A program made the position numbers and the translations under genes. A stretch of 64,000 bases of DNA from Saccharothrix sp. ST-888 (GTDB taxonomy: Bacteria > Actinomycetota > Actinomycetes > Streptomycetales > Streptomycetaceae), in contig NZ_JYJF01000020.1 in NCBI RefSeq assembly GCF_000955975.1, positions 1 through 64,000 of the forward strand, read 5' to 3'. Numbering within the stretch: position 1 is the first letter of the stretch; every line of letters starts with the position of its first letter. Below the pieces are notes generated by a model. The model searched no databases, was not told where the DNA came from, and saw nothing but the letters and a program-made list of their open reading frames with translations. Below are positions 25,038 to 34,200 of the stretch, in pieces.

Positions 25038-26065
25038 AACGCCGCAGCCTCGCCGGGCCGCTCGCCAAGTCGCTGGCCTTCGTCCTGGTCACCACCCTCT
25101 CCACCGCCGTGCTGGCCCTGGGCATCGCCAACACCGCGATCGGCGACACCGTCGGCTACGACGCCAGGTTCACCGACACCACCGGACTCGCCACCGGTGA
25201 CAGCATCCGCATCGCCGGGGTCAAGGTCGGCCAGGTGGACCGCATCGGTGTGGTCGACCGCCGGATCGCCGAGGTGCACTTCTCGGTCCGCCGGGACCGG
25301 CCGCTGCCCGCCTCGGTCACCGCCTCGGTCAAGTACCTCAACCTGGTGGGCCAGCGCTACATCGACCTCCAGCAGGGCCCCGGACCGCTCGGTGCGACCC
25401 TGAAGCCCGGCACCACCATCCCGCTGGACCGCACCACCCCGGCGCTCGACCTCACCCAGCTGTTCAACGGCTTCCAGCCGCTGTTCCAGGGCCTGTCCCC
25501 GAACGAGGTCAACCAGCTGGCCGGGGAGATCGTCCAGGTCCTCCAGGGCGAGGGCGGCACCGTGCAGAGCCTGCTGCGCAGCGTCGGCTCGCTGACCACC
25601 ACCCTGGCCGGCAAGGACCAGGTGATCGGACAGGTCATCGACAACCTCAACTCCGTGCTGAGCACCGTGAACTCGCACGAGTCCGGCCTCACCGACCTGG
25701 TGACCGCCCTGCAGCAGCTGGTCACCGGCTTCAACGCCGACCGGCAGCCGATCGGCCGGTCCATCAGCGCCATCGCCGAGCTCACCACCAGCACCGCCGG
25801 ACTGCTCCAGGACGGCCGCGCACCGCTGAAGGACTCCATCGCCCAGCTCGGCGCGCTGTCCGCCAACCTCGCCGACGGCACACCGCAGCTGGAGGACTTC
25901 CTGCAGAAGACCCCCCGGAAGCTGCGCGCGGTCGGCAGGATCGCCTCCTACGGCTCCTGGCTCAACCTCTACCTCTGCGAGGCCACGGTGTCCGGCGTCA
26001 CCACCTCGGACGGCAGCAAGGCACCCACCGGCATCACCGTCACCGAGCCGAGGTGCCGAGGATGA
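25034..26065 (+). CDS. mceB: MceB-type MCE/MlaD domain protein
   Basis: 343 aa. GTG start overlapping the mceA stop (GTGA). N-terminal helix 'SLAFVLVTTLSTAVLALGIA', MCE domain 'YDARFTDTTGLATGDSIRIAGVKVGQVDRI' with the hallmark 'RIAGVKVG', then 'YLNLVGQRYIDLQQG' and a long coiled helical region rich in Leu/Gln/Asn heptads. The C-terminus holds a Cys pair ('LYLCEATVSG', 'PRCRG'). It is expected to assemble with MceA, C-F in a hexameric tunnel. Confidence 0.93.
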   Translation: MKRRSLAGPLAKSLAFVLVTTLSTAVLALGIANTAIGDTVGYDARFTDTTGLATGDSIRIAGVKVGQVDRIGVVDRRIAEVHFSVRRDRPLPASVTASVKYLNLVGQRYIDLQQGPGPLGATLKPGTTIPLDRTTPALDLTQLFNGFQPLFQGLSPNEVNQLAGEIVQVLQGEGGTVQSLLRSVGSLTTTLAGKDQVIGQVIDNLNSVLSTVNSHESGLTDLVTALQQLVTGFNADRQPIGRSISAIAELTTSTAGLLQDGRAPLKDSIAQLGALSANLADGTPQLEDFLQKTPRKLRAVGRIASYGSWLNLYLCEATVSGVTTSDGSKAPTGITVTEPRCRG

Positions 26066-27090
26066 AGGGCCCGCTGTTCACCCCGCTGCGCCACCGCAAC
26101 CCCGTCGCCGTCGGCGCCGTCGGACTGCTGCTGATCGCACTGCTCGGGGCCGGGGTCACCTACGCCGACGACCTGCCGCTGATCGGCGGCGGCACCGACT
26201 ACCGCGCCGACTTCACCGAGGCGGCCGGGCTGCGCCCCGGCAACGAGGTGCGGATCGCCGGGGTCAAGGTCGGCAAGGTGACCACCGTCGCCCTGGACGG
26301 CGCCAAGGTCGAGGTCGGCTTCCGGGTCGAGAACGCCTGGATCGGCGACGCCAGCACCGCCGCGATCGGCATCAAGACCCTGCTCGGCGAGAAGTACCTG
26401 GCCGTCGACCCGCTCGGATCCGGCAGACAGAACCCCGCCAGCCGGATCCCGGCCAGCCGCACCACCTCGCCCTACGACGTCAACAAGGCCTTCGACGGCC
26501 TCGGGCAGACCCTCGGCGCCCTGGACACCAAGCAGCTCGCGCAGAGCTTCCAGACCATCGCCGACACCTTCAAGGACACCCCCGCCTCCGTGCGCAGCGC
26601 CGCCGACGGCCTCTCCGCCCTGTCCAGGACCATCGCGAGCCGCGACAGCCGGCTCGCCGAACTGCTCTCCGGCAGCCGGAAGCTGACCACCACCCTGGCC
26701 GGCCAGAACGGGCGCTTCGAGCAGCTGCTCGCCGACGGCGACCAGCTGCTCGGCGAACTCCAGCGCCGCCGCGACGCCATCCACCAACTGCTGCTCGGCA
26801 CCCAGAGCCTGAGCACCCAGCTCAGCGGGCTGGTCGCCGACAACGAGCGAGAGCTGGCGCCCACCCTGACCGCGCTCGACCGGGTCACCACCGTGCTGCT
26901 CGCCAACCGGGACGGCCTCGACCAGGCACTCGCCCTGGTCGGGCCGTACTACCGGCTGGTGGGCAACACGGTCGGCAGTGGCCGCTGGTTCGACGGCTAC
27001 CTCTGCGGGGTCGTCCCCAGGAACTACCTGCCCACCGGGTCCCAGCCCGCCACCGGCTGCATGCCGCCCAAGCCGCAAGGGGGCAACTAG
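26062..27090 (+). CDS. mceC: MceC-type MCE/MlaD domain protein
   Basis: 342 aa. A membrane helix ('AVGAVGLLLIALLGAGVTYA') is followed by the MCE domain 'YRADFTEAAGLRPGNEVRIAGVKVGKVTTV' and 'TAAIGIKTLLGEKYLAVDPLG', both highly diagnostic of MceC. The helical region carries repeating Leu/Ser/Gln heptads, and the end is 'WFDGYLCGVVPRNYLPTG'. It overlaps mceB by 4 bases and mceD by one base. Confidence 0.93.
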   Translation: MKGPLFTPLRHRNPVAVGAVGLLLIALLGAGVTYADDLPLIGGGTDYRADFTEAAGLRPGNEVRIAGVKVGKVTTVALDGAKVEVGFRVENAWIGDASTAAIGIKTLLGEKYLAVDPLGSGRQNPASRIPASRTTSPYDVNKAFDGLGQTLGALDTKQLAQSFQTIADTFKDTPASVRSAADGLSALSRTIASRDSRLAELLSGSRKLTTTLAGQNGRFEQLLADGDQLLGELQRRRDAIHQLLLGTQSLSTQLSGLVADNERELAPTLTALDRVTTVLLANRDGLDQALALVGPYYRLVGNTVGSGRWFDGYLCGVVPRNYLPTGSQPATGCMPPKPQGGN

Positions 27091-28160
27091 TGCTCACCGT
27101 ACGGCAGCGCCTGACCGCCGCCGGGGCCGCGGCCGTGGTCGCCGTCGGCGCCGTGGTCCTCGTCCTGCCCGGCGACGACGGCAAGCACCTCACCGCGTAC
27201 TTCGACCACACCGTCGGCGTCTACGCCGGGTCCGACCTGCGGGTGCTCGGAGTGAAGGTCGGCACGGTGGACTCCATCCGGCCACAGGGCACGCGGGTCA
27301 GGGTCACCATGACCCTCGACCGGGGCGTGCCCGTCCCCGCCGACGCGCACGCCCTGGTGGTGGCGCCGAGCGTGGTCTCCGACCGCTACATCCAGCTCAC
27401 TCCCGCCTGGACCGGCGGACCGCAGATCAGTGACCACGCCGAGATCCCCGCCGACCGGACCGGGACCCCGGTCGAGATCGACCAGCTCTACCAGAGCATC
27501 ACCCGGCTCTCCGACGCCCTCGGTCCGAACGGAGCCAACGCCACCGGGGCGCTCTCCCGGCTGCTCGACGTCGGCGCGCGGAACCTCGACGGCAACGGAC
27601 CGGCGATGGGACAGGCGATCGGTCAACTCGGCCAGGCCACCCGCACGCTGTCCGACCACCGCGACGACCTGTTCGCCATGCTGACCGAACTCCAGTCCTT
27701 CACCACCATGCTGAAGAACAACGACGACAAGGTGCGCTCGGCCACCGACCGACTCGCCACCGTCAGCGGCTTCCTGGCCGACGACAAGGAGAACCTCGGC
27801 GCCGCGCTCCAGCAACTCGCCACCGCGCTGGGTCAGGTGAAGACCTTCATCCAGGACAACCGCAGCAGGCTCAGGACGAGTGTGGACCGGCTCGCACCGA
27901 TCACCCAGACCCTGGTCGACCAGCGGGCCTCCCTCGCCGAACTCCTCGACACCGTGCCGCTCGCCGCCGGCAACGTCCTGAACGCCTATGACCCGGCGCA
28001 CGGCACCATCGACGGCCGGGCGAACCTCAACGAGCTCAGCATGGGACTGCCGCTGCCGCTGCCGTTCCCGGCGACCGGGAGCACGACGACGGGGAGCACG
28101 CCCGGCGGCGCCGCGACCGGAACCACGACCGGTACCAGCCCGCAGGAGGCCGGCCGATGA
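27090..28160 (+). CDS. mceD: MceD-type MCE/MlaD domain protein
   Basis: 356 aa from a GTG that shares its G with the mceC TAG stop. N-terminal helix 'AAAVVAVGAVVLVLPGDDG', MCE domain 'TAYFDHTVGVYAGSDLRVLGVKVGTVDSI' and 'VSDRYIQLTPAWTGGPQ' mark the family. The last 45 residues are a Pro/Thr/Gly-rich tail ('PLPLPFPATGSTTTGSTPGG'), as usual in MceD. Overlaps with the next gene by 4 bases. Confidence 0.92.
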   Translation: MLTVRQRLTAAGAAAVVAVGAVVLVLPGDDGKHLTAYFDHTVGVYAGSDLRVLGVKVGTVDSIRPQGTRVRVTMTLDRGVPVPADAHALVVAPSVVSDRYIQLTPAWTGGPQISDHAEIPADRTGTPVEIDQLYQSITRLSDALGPNGANATGALSRLLDVGARNLDGNGPAMGQAIGQLGQATRTLSDHRDDLFAMLTELQSFTTMLKNNDDKVRSATDRLATVSGFLADDKENLGAALQQLATALGQVKTFIQDNRSRLRTSVDRLAPITQTLVDQRASLAELLDTVPLAAGNVLNAYDPAHGTIDGRANLNELSMGLPLPLPFPATGSTTTGSTPGGAATGTTTGTSPQEAGR

Positions 28161-29359
28161 GAACAGCAGTCGTCGCAGCCACCGCGCTCGTCCTGGGAGC
28201 GGTCCTGACCGGCTGTTCGACAGGTTTCAGCGGCGGCATCCAGGACCTGCCGCTGCCCGGCGGCGCCGACCTCGGCAGCCACCCGTACGAGGTCAAGGCG
28301 CAGTTCGCCGACGTCCTCAGCCTGGTGCCGCAGGCCTCGGTCAAGGTCAACGACGTCGCGGTGGGCCGGGTCACCGGGATCACGCTCGCAGCCGACGACT
28401 GGACCGCCGTGGTCACCATGCGGATCAACGGCTCGGTCCGGCTGCCCGCCAACGCCTACGCCCAGCTGGAACAGTCCAGCCTGCTGGGCGAGAAGTACGT
28501 CCAGCTCTCCACGCCCCCGCGCGGCGAGAGCGCGCAGGGCGAGCTGCGCAGCGGTGCGGTCATCCCGCTCGACCGGACCAACCGCAACGCCGAGGTCGAG
28601 GAGGTCTTCGGGGCGCTGTCGATGCTCCTCAACGGCGGCGGCATCCAGCAACTGCACACCATCAACGTCGAGTTGAACAAGGCACTGACCGGAAACGAGC
28701 CGCAGCTGCGCTCGATGCTCGGGCAGCTCGACACCCTGGCCGGCCAACTCGACGCGCACCGCAAGGACATCACCGACGCCCTCGACGGCATCGACCGGCT
28801 CTCCGCCACCCTGGCCGGCCGCAACCGGCAGATCGGCACCGTGCTCACCGATCTGAGTCCCGGGCTCAAGGTGCTCGAACAGCAGCGCAGTTCGCTGGTC
28901 ACCATGCTCCGGTCGCTGGACACCCTCTCCGGAGTCGCCGTCGACACCGTCAACCGCAGCAAGGACGACATGGTGGCCGGCCTCAAGGCACTCGCGCCGA
29001 CCCTGCAACGGCTCGCCGCCGCCGGAAAGGCGCTGCCGGACTCACTGCAGGTACTGGCCACCTACCCCTTCACCGACGAGGTGCTGCGCGGGGTCAAGGG
29101 CGACTACCTCAACGTCTACCTCTCGATGACCGCCGCACCCGGGACGCAGATCATCCCGGCCCTCGACCCCGACGACAACGCCGACCCGCCCGCCCCGCCG
29201 CCGCCCGCCGACGGCCTGGCCCACCTGCCGCTGCCGCTGCCCCCGCTCGCCGCCGGAGGGCCGAGCGGTGCGCCCACGGAACAGCCGAGCGGTACACCGA
29301 CGGGCCAGCCGACGGTACAGCCGAGCCCAGGCGGTACGTCCGCCGGAAGGGGGCAGTGA
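28157..29359 (+). CDS. mceE: MceE-type lipoprotein (LprK-like)
   Basis: 400 aa. The only Mce protein of the set with a lipobox ('AVLTGCS', Cys20), as expected for MceE/LprK. MCE domain: 'YEVKAQFADVLSLVPQASVKVNDVAVGRVTGITL', with 'SSLLGEKYVQLSTPP' following. The helical needle region is followed by a conserved C-terminal segment and a Pro/Gly-rich end. The TGA shares its A with the mceF ATG (TGATG). Confidence 0.94.
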   Translation: MRTAVVAATALVLGAVLTGCSTGFSGGIQDLPLPGGADLGSHPYEVKAQFADVLSLVPQASVKVNDVAVGRVTGITLAADDWTAVVTMRINGSVRLPANAYAQLEQSSLLGEKYVQLSTPPRGESAQGELRSGAVIPLDRTNRNAEVEEVFGALSMLLNGGGIQQLHTINVELNKALTGNEPQLRSMLGQLDTLAGQLDAHRKDITDALDGIDRLSATLAGRNRQIGTVLTDLSPGLKVLEQQRSSLVTMLRSLDTLSGVAVDTVNRSKDDMVAGLKALAPTLQRLAAAGKALPDSLQVLATYPFTDEVLRGVKGDYLNVYLSMTAAPGTQIIPALDPDDNADPPAPPPPADGLAHLPLPLPPLAAGGPSGAPTEQPSGTPTGQPTVQPSPGGTSAGRGQ

Positions 29360-30642
29360 TGCTCACCCTCGCCACCCGGCTGAAGAACCTCGCCTTCCTG
29401 CTCATCGCGGTGCTCGTGCTGGGCTTCATCGCGGTCCGCTACGCCGACCTCGGACGGTACGCGGGCCTGCGCGGCTACTACTCCGTCCAGGTCCGACTCG
29501 CCCAGACCGGCGGCCTGTTCGAGCACGCCAACGTCACCTACCGGGGGGTCTCGGTCGGCCGGGTCGGGCCGATCCGGCTCACCCCCGACGGCGTCGAGGC
29601 CGAGCTGCGGATCTCCGACTCCGCGCCACGCATCCCGGCCCGGCTCCAGGCGGTGGTGGCCGACCTCTCCGCCGTCGGCGAGCAGTACATCGACCTGCGG
29701 CCGAGCAGCGACGCCGGGCCCTACCTGGAGAACGGTTCGATCGTCGCGCGCCAGGACACCAGCACCCCCGCGCCCGTCACCAACCTGCTGACCAGCCTGG
29801 ACACCCTGACCACCTCGGTCCCGCTCCAGTCGCTGCGCACGGTGGTGGACGAACTCGGCAAGACCTTCGCCGGGCAGGGCGCCAACCTCCAGACGCTGCT
29901 GGACAACAGCAACAGCTTCCTGAAGGCCGCCGACCAGGCGCTGCCCGGCAACACCGTCCTGATCAACGACGGGCGTACCGTGCTGCACACCCAGGCCGAC
30001 GAGGCCGACGCGATCCGCTCCTTCGCCGACGGGGCGAGCCAACTCGCCGCCCAGCTCGGCAAGTCCGACACCGACCTGCGCCGCGTGATCGCCAACGCAC
30101 CGCTCGCCGCCGGACAGGTCACCGCCCTGGTCAAGGACCTCGACCCGAGCCTCAGCGTGGTGCTCGCCAATCTGCTCACCACCTCCGACCTCGCCGTCAC
30201 CCGGCAGCACGGCATCGAGGAACTCCTGGTCCGGCTGCCGCAGGTGGCCGCCGCCGGAGCGACCGCCGTGGACGACGGCGGCGCCCACGTCGGGATGGCG
30301 CTGACCTTCTTCTCCCCGCTGCCCTGCACCGCCGGATACGGCGGCACCGGCTACCGCAACGGCCTCGACACCGGTACCGGACCGGCCCTCAACACCGCTG
30401 CCCGCTGCACCAGTCCGCCCGGTACCGGGATCGACGTACGCGGCTCCGCCAACGCGCCCACCGGCGGCGTGCCGACACCGGCTAGGCCGGGCACCGCGGC
30501 GGCCGCAGGCACCGCCGGTACGGGCGGCTCGGACCGGACGCCCGCTGCCGCGCTGCCCGGCGCACTGGCACTGCCCGCGCTGCCGGGCGCTGCGCCGAAC
30601 GGCCTCGCCGGACTGCTCGGACTGGAGGACACCGCCCGATGA
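29359..30642 (+). CDS. mceF: MceF-type MCE/MlaD domain protein
   Basis: 427 aa. Start 'MLTLATRLKNLAFLLIAVLV' with a membrane helix, then 'YYSVQVRLAQTGGLFEHANVTYRGVSVGRVGPIRL' (MceF hallmark, 'VTYRGVxVGRV') and 'AVGEQYIDLRPSSDAGPYL'. The C-terminal 110 residues include a Cys pair ('SPLPCTAGYGG', 'AARCTSPPG') and a Gly/Ala/Pro-rich tail. A longer open frame upstream is a shadow. It completes a six-protein MceA-F set, in canonical order. Confidence 0.93.
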   Translation: MLTLATRLKNLAFLLIAVLVLGFIAVRYADLGRYAGLRGYYSVQVRLAQTGGLFEHANVTYRGVSVGRVGPIRLTPDGVEAELRISDSAPRIPARLQAVVADLSAVGEQYIDLRPSSDAGPYLENGSIVARQDTSTPAPVTNLLTSLDTLTTSVPLQSLRTVVDELGKTFAGQGANLQTLLDNSNSFLKAADQALPGNTVLINDGRTVLHTQADEADAIRSFADGASQLAAQLGKSDTDLRRVIANAPLAAGQVTALVKDLDPSLSVVLANLLTTSDLAVTRQHGIEELLVRLPQVAAAGATAVDDGGAHVGMALTFFSPLPCTAGYGGTGYRNGLDTGTGPALNTAARCTSPPGTGIDVRGSANAPTGGVPTPARPGTAAAAGTAGTGGSDRTPAAALPGALALPALPGAAPNGLAGLLGLEDTAR

Positions 30643-31151
30643 GCCACCGCATCCGGTGGGCGACCGCGATCGTCGCCGTCCTGTTCTGCGCCGCCTCCGG
30701 CTGGTGGTACGCGCAGACCGGGGACGACCCCCGGCTCCGCCGCGCCGAGGCACGGGACTCCGCGCTGGCCGACGGCCGGGCAGAGCTGGCCCGGCTGAAC
30801 AGCATCGACGCCAAGGACTCCGCCGCCGGCCTGCGGCAGTGGCTGGACGCGACCACCGGCGTGCTCCACGACCAGCTGCGGAGCAGCAGCGGCGCGGACG
30901 GCGCAGCGGTGGCCAAGGCCGGCACCTCCGCCCGGGGGACCGTCACGGACGCCGCCGTCACCGAGCTCGACACCCGCGCGGGGACGGCACGCCTGATCGC
31001 CACCGTGCAGGTCGAGTTGACGCCGTTGTCGGGCGGGACGGCGACCGGCACCACCGGTACCGATCGCAAGCGCTTCGAGGCGGGCCTGGCCCGCACCCCC
31101 GACGGCTGGAAGGTCACCTCGCTCACCGCCGTACCCGTCGGCGCGAGCTGA
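30639..31151 (+). CDS. Mce-associated membrane protein (Mas) 1
   Basis: 170 aa. One N-terminal membrane helix ('WATAIVAVLFCAASGWWYAQ') and an external domain with the Mas pattern: Leu-rich helix 'ARDSALADGRAELARLNSID', then 'VTDAAVTELDTRAGTARLIATVQVEL' and 'FEAGLARTPDGWKVTSLTAVP', an NTF2/SnoaL-like cone. Mas proteins stabilise Mce complexes in mycobacteria. It overlaps mceF by 4 bases. Confidence 0.85.
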   Translation: MSHRIRWATAIVAVLFCAASGWWYAQTGDDPRLRRAEARDSALADGRAELARLNSIDAKDSAAGLRQWLDATTGVLHDQLRSSSGADGAAVAKAGTSARGTVTDAAVTELDTRAGTARLIATVQVELTPLSGGTATGTTGTDRKRFEAGLARTPDGWKVTSLTAVPVGAS

Positions 31152-31169
31152 CCCGGGAGGACCCCGCAG

Positions 31170-31784
31170 ATGACCACCGAAGTTCCGGCCGACGAGGCCC
31201 CGGCTGCCGAGGCCCCGGACCCCGAACTGTCGCCTGCCGACGAGGCGTCCGTCGACGAGGTGCCTTCCCACGAGGTGCCCGCCGCCGTCCGGTGGCGCCG
31301 CCGGCTCGCCTGGGGGGCGATCGGCGCCCTGCTGCTCGGCGGCGGAGGCTTCCTGTACGCAGGCGTCGAGGCCCGGGACGCCCCGGCGGCCGCCAACCGG
31401 GCGCTCACCGACTCCGCCGCCACCGATGCCGTGATCGCGGAGGTGGGCAGTGCGCTCGCCAAGGTCCTCTCGTACAGCACCGGGGACACCGCAGCCACCG
31501 CGCAGGCGGCCCGCGCGTTGCTGGACGGGCCGGCCGCCACCCAGTACCAGCAGCTGTTCGCGCAGGTGCAGCAGCGGGCGCCGGAGCAGCAGCTGATCCT
31601 CAGCACCCGGGTGGTACGGGTCGGGGTGGTGCAACTGGAAGGCGATCAGGCGCAGTTGCTGGTGTTCCTCGACCAGACCGCGCAGCGCAAGGAACGGCAG
31701 GCCACCATGGTGGCCGCCCAGCTCTCGGTGACGGCCCACCGCAAGGACGGCCACTGGCGGATCACCGAGCTCAAGTCCCGTTGA
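31170..31784 (+). CDS. Mce-associated membrane protein (Mas) 2
   Basis: 204 aa. An acidic Pro/Ala-rich cytosolic leader (about 45 residues), one membrane helix ('LAWGAIGALLLGGGGFLYAG') and an external domain 'SYSTGDTAATAQAARALLDGPAATQYQQLFAQVQ' that matches the Mas repeat seen also in the fourth Mas protein (residues near 110-200). GGGAGG precedes the ATG. It ends with 'KDGHWRITELKSR'. Confidence 0.82.
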   Translation: MTTEVPADEAPAAEAPDPELSPADEASVDEVPSHEVPAAVRWRRRLAWGAIGALLLGGGGFLYAGVEARDAPAAANRALTDSAATDAVIAEVGSALAKVLSYSTGDTAATAQAARALLDGPAATQYQQLFAQVQQRAPEQQLILSTRVVRVGVVQLEGDQAQLLVFLDQTAQRKERQATMVAAQLSVTAHRKDGHWRITELKSR

Positions 31785-31803
31785 TTCCGGTGTGGGGAGA
31801 CGA

Positions 31804-32349
31804 ATGATGGCAGTACGCAGGCCGGGCGCGCCGAGGAGTCCGCTGTCGGCGGTGGCCACCGGGCTGGCCGCGCTGGCGGCGGTCCTGGCGGCCTGGTCGG
31901 GCTGGTCCTGGTATGCGGCGGCGCACGACGGCACCGCCGCCTTCGCGCAGGACCGGGACCGGGTGCTCGCGGTGGGCGAGCAGGCCGTGCAGAACATGAA
32001 CACCCTCGACCACGCCGACCTCTCGCACGGCCTGGACATCTGGGAGAGCTCGACCACCGGCGATCTGCACAGCCAACTGGTGCAGGGCCGGGCCGAGTTC
32101 ACCAAGCAGGTGCAGCAGGCGCAGACGGTGACCACCGCCAAGGTGCTGTCGGGCGCGGTGACCGAGCTGGATGACCGGGCGGGCCGGGCGAGCGTGATGG
32201 TGGCGCTGCGGATCGCCGTCGCGGCACCGAAGAACACCCCGGCCACCAAGGAGGCCAGGATGCTCGCCGAACTCACCCGCACCGGCGACGGCTGGAAGCT
32301 CAGCGCCCTCGGCCAGGCGCCGATGGGCGACAGCGCCGCCAACCCGTAG
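31804..32349 (+). CDS. Mce-associated membrane protein (Mas) 3
   Basis: 181 aa. The first of two adjacent ATGs (31804, 31807) is chosen; GGGGAGA lies about 6 bases upstream. A membrane helix ('LAALAAVLAAWSGWSWYAAA') is followed by 'GEQAVQNMNTLDHADLSHGLDIWESSTTGDLHSQL' and 'SGAVTELDDRAGRASVMVALRIAV', the same fold as Mas 1. It ends 'TRTGDGWKLSALGQAPMG'. Confidence 0.83.
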   Translation: MMAVRRPGAPRSPLSAVATGLAALAAVLAAWSGWSWYAAAHDGTAAFAQDRDRVLAVGEQAVQNMNTLDHADLSHGLDIWESSTTGDLHSQLVQGRAEFTKQVQQAQTVTTAKVLSGAVTELDDRAGRASVMVALRIAVAAPKNTPATKEARMLAELTRTGDGWKLSALGQAPMGDSAANP

Positions 32350-32402
32350 CCCCCGTCGAGAAGTTCCGGTGCGCGCCGCCGCATGCGAGAGGACCAGTGC
32401 AG

Positions 32403-33134
32403 ATGTCCACCACCCGTCACCTGATCAACCGTCAGCGTCGCCTGGCAGCCTCCGCCGCGCCGTCCCGTCCCGTCCGTACGCCCGGGGCGCCCGAGCGTCG
32501 TGCGGGCGTCGACCCCGAGCCCGATGTGGTGGCCGAGCCCGGCACGGTGGCGGAGGTGGCCGATGCTCCCGGGCGTCGCGGCCGGGTGCGCTGGCCGGCC
32601 GTACTCGCCGTGCTCACCCTGCTGCTGGGTGGTTTCGCCGCCTGGTCGGCCGCCCGTGCGGCCGACCTGCGCGACGGCTCGCCGGCCAAGAACGCGGCGC
32701 TCGCCGACGCCGCCCGGACCAGCGAGGTCAAAGGCACCGTCTCGCAGGCGGTCAACACCCTCTTCTCGTACAACTACGCCGACACCGCGCGTACCGACGA
32801 CGCGGCAAAGCGGCTGCTGATCGGCCAGGCCGTACAGCAGTACGCGACCATGCTCGCCGAGGTCCGCAAGCAGGGGCCGCAGCAGAAGATGGTCCTGACC
32901 ACGACCGTCACCAATGCCGGGGTGGTCGCGATCGACGGGGACCGGGCGCGGCTGCTGATCTACGCGGACCAGCGCAACACCGGCACCGCTCAACCGGCCA
33001 AGTCCGCTGCGGCCGCTGCCGACCCGTCGAAGTCCGACACCGGCACCGCCTACTCGCCCGCGATGTTCGCGGTGGACGTGGTTCACCGGGACGGCACCTG
33101 GAAGATCTCCGACATCGACACCTTCGGCCGCTGA
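32403..33134 (+). CDS. Mce-associated membrane protein (Mas) 4
   Basis: 243 aa. The ATG is preferred over a GTG six bases upstream because GAGAGGA is correctly spaced. Long basic/acidic cytosolic N-terminus (about 60 residues), membrane helix ('WPAVLAVLTLLLGGFAAWSA'), external domain 'QAVNTLFSYNYADTARTDDAAKRLLIGQAVQQYATMLAEV', clearly paralogous to Mas 2, and final 'RDGTWKISDIDTFG'. Last gene of the operon; no strong hairpin was found within the next 180 bases. Confidence 0.84.
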   Translation: MSTTRHLINRQRRLAASAAPSRPVRTPGAPERRAGVDPEPDVVAEPGTVAEVADAPGRRGRVRWPAVLAVLTLLLGGFAAWSAARAADLRDGSPAKNAALADAARTSEVKGTVSQAVNTLFSYNYADTARTDDAAKRLLIGQAVQQYATMLAEVRKQGPQQKMVLTTTVTNAGVVAIDGDRARLLIYADQRNTGTAQPAKSAAAAADPSKSDTGTAYSPAMFAVDVVHRDGTWKISDIDTFGR

Positions 33135-33314
33135 GCGACCGGCTGCCCCTCGCTCCTCAGACAGTGCAACAGGGCCGATGGTAGGGGGAGTTAGGGGGAT
33201 CGGCCGGCCCGGCCCCTGTCGTAGTCTGCGAGCCATCCGGCCTGGTCGGCCGTGTGTCCACCGGTACGACCCGGCCGCAGCTCACTCTCGGGATCCACGA
33301 ACAGGGAGGTCCGC

Positions 33315-34163
33315 GTGGCAGCGGTACTCATCACCGGTTGCAGCAGCGGGATCGGTCTGGAGACGGCACTCGCATTCGCCCGACGAGGGGACCGTACCTA
33401 CGCCACGATGCGGAACCCGGCCAAGGCCGACCGGCTCGGGGAGCGCGCCCGCGCGGCGGGCCTCGACATCGAGGTGCTGGCCCTGGACGTCACCGACGAC
33501 GCCTCCGTGGCAGCGGCGGTACGGACCGTGGAGGAGCGGCACGGGGCGATCGACGTCCTGGTGAACAACGCCGGGATCGACTACAACGGCGCCGTCGAGG
33601 CCGCCCCCATCGAGCAGGCCAGGGCGGTGCTGGAGACCAACTTCTGGGGGCCGCTGCGCACCATCCGCGCTGCCCTCCCGGCCATGCGGGCCAACGGTGG
33701 CGGGGTCATCGTCAACGTCAGCTCGCTGGCGGGCCGGATCTGGGCAGTGCCCTACGGCGGGTTCTACGCGGCCAGCAAGTCCGGGCTCGGCTCCATCAGC
33801 GAGGCCCTCGCCGGAGAGGTGGCGCAGTTCGGCGTCCGCGTGGTCTCCATCGAGCCGGGCAGCTTCGTCACGGACGTCCACTCGAACGCGGCCACCCGGG
33901 AGGTGTCCGAGGGCGACCCGTACGCGGCGGACGAGGCCTGGCTGGCCCGGTTCCTGGCGCGCATCGGCGAGGGGGCCGGGGAGCCCGGCGTGGTCGCGGA
34001 CGCCATCGTCGCGGCCGTGGAGAACCCCGGCACGCCGCTGCACACGCTGGTCGGCCAGGAGACCGAGATGGCGATGGAGCTCGTCGGCAAGGCCGGTTTC
34101 GACGAGTGGCTGCCGCAGTTCGTCCAGGCGGCCGAGAGCATCGCCGGCCCCCGGCCCGTCTGA
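33315..34163 (+). CDS. short-chain dehydrogenase/reductase (classical SDR)
   Basis: 282 aa. GTG start with GGGAGG 6-8 bases upstream. Cofactor loop 'ITGCSSGIG', 'LDVTDD' acidic strand, 'VNNAGIDYNG', catalytic Ser ('NVSSLAG') and 'YGGFYAASKSG' with the YxxxK pair are all present. The length and 'SIEPGSFVTDV' match NAD(P)-dependent reductases acting on ketone or steroid-like substrates. It lies 180 bp after the mce operon; a link to steroid or lipid metabolism is conceivable but unproven. Confidence 0.9.
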   Translation: MAAVLITGCSSGIGLETALAFARRGDRTYATMRNPAKADRLGERARAAGLDIEVLALDVTDDASVAAAVRTVEERHGAIDVLVNNAGIDYNGAVEAAPIEQARAVLETNFWGPLRTIRAALPAMRANGGGVIVNVSSLAGRIWAVPYGGFYAASKSGLGSISEALAGEVAQFGVRVVSIEPGSFVTDVHSNAATREVSEGDPYAADEAWLARFLARIGEGAGEPGVVADAIVAAVENPGTPLHTLVGQETEMAMELVGKAGFDEWLPQFVQAAESIAGPRPV

Positions 34164-34200
34164 CCCAGCCCACCTGACCCCGGCCCGTCCGGTCCGGCCG

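Noticed and set aside
27988..30642. Long frame beginning inside mceD and running through mceF
   Set aside because: Only the part from 29359 matches MceF; upstream part is an out-of-frame shadow of mceD/mceE.
30351..33236. 961-codon minus-strand frame opposite the Mas genes
   Set aside because: The plus-strand Mas genes have start sites, overlaps and domain structure; this frame has none.
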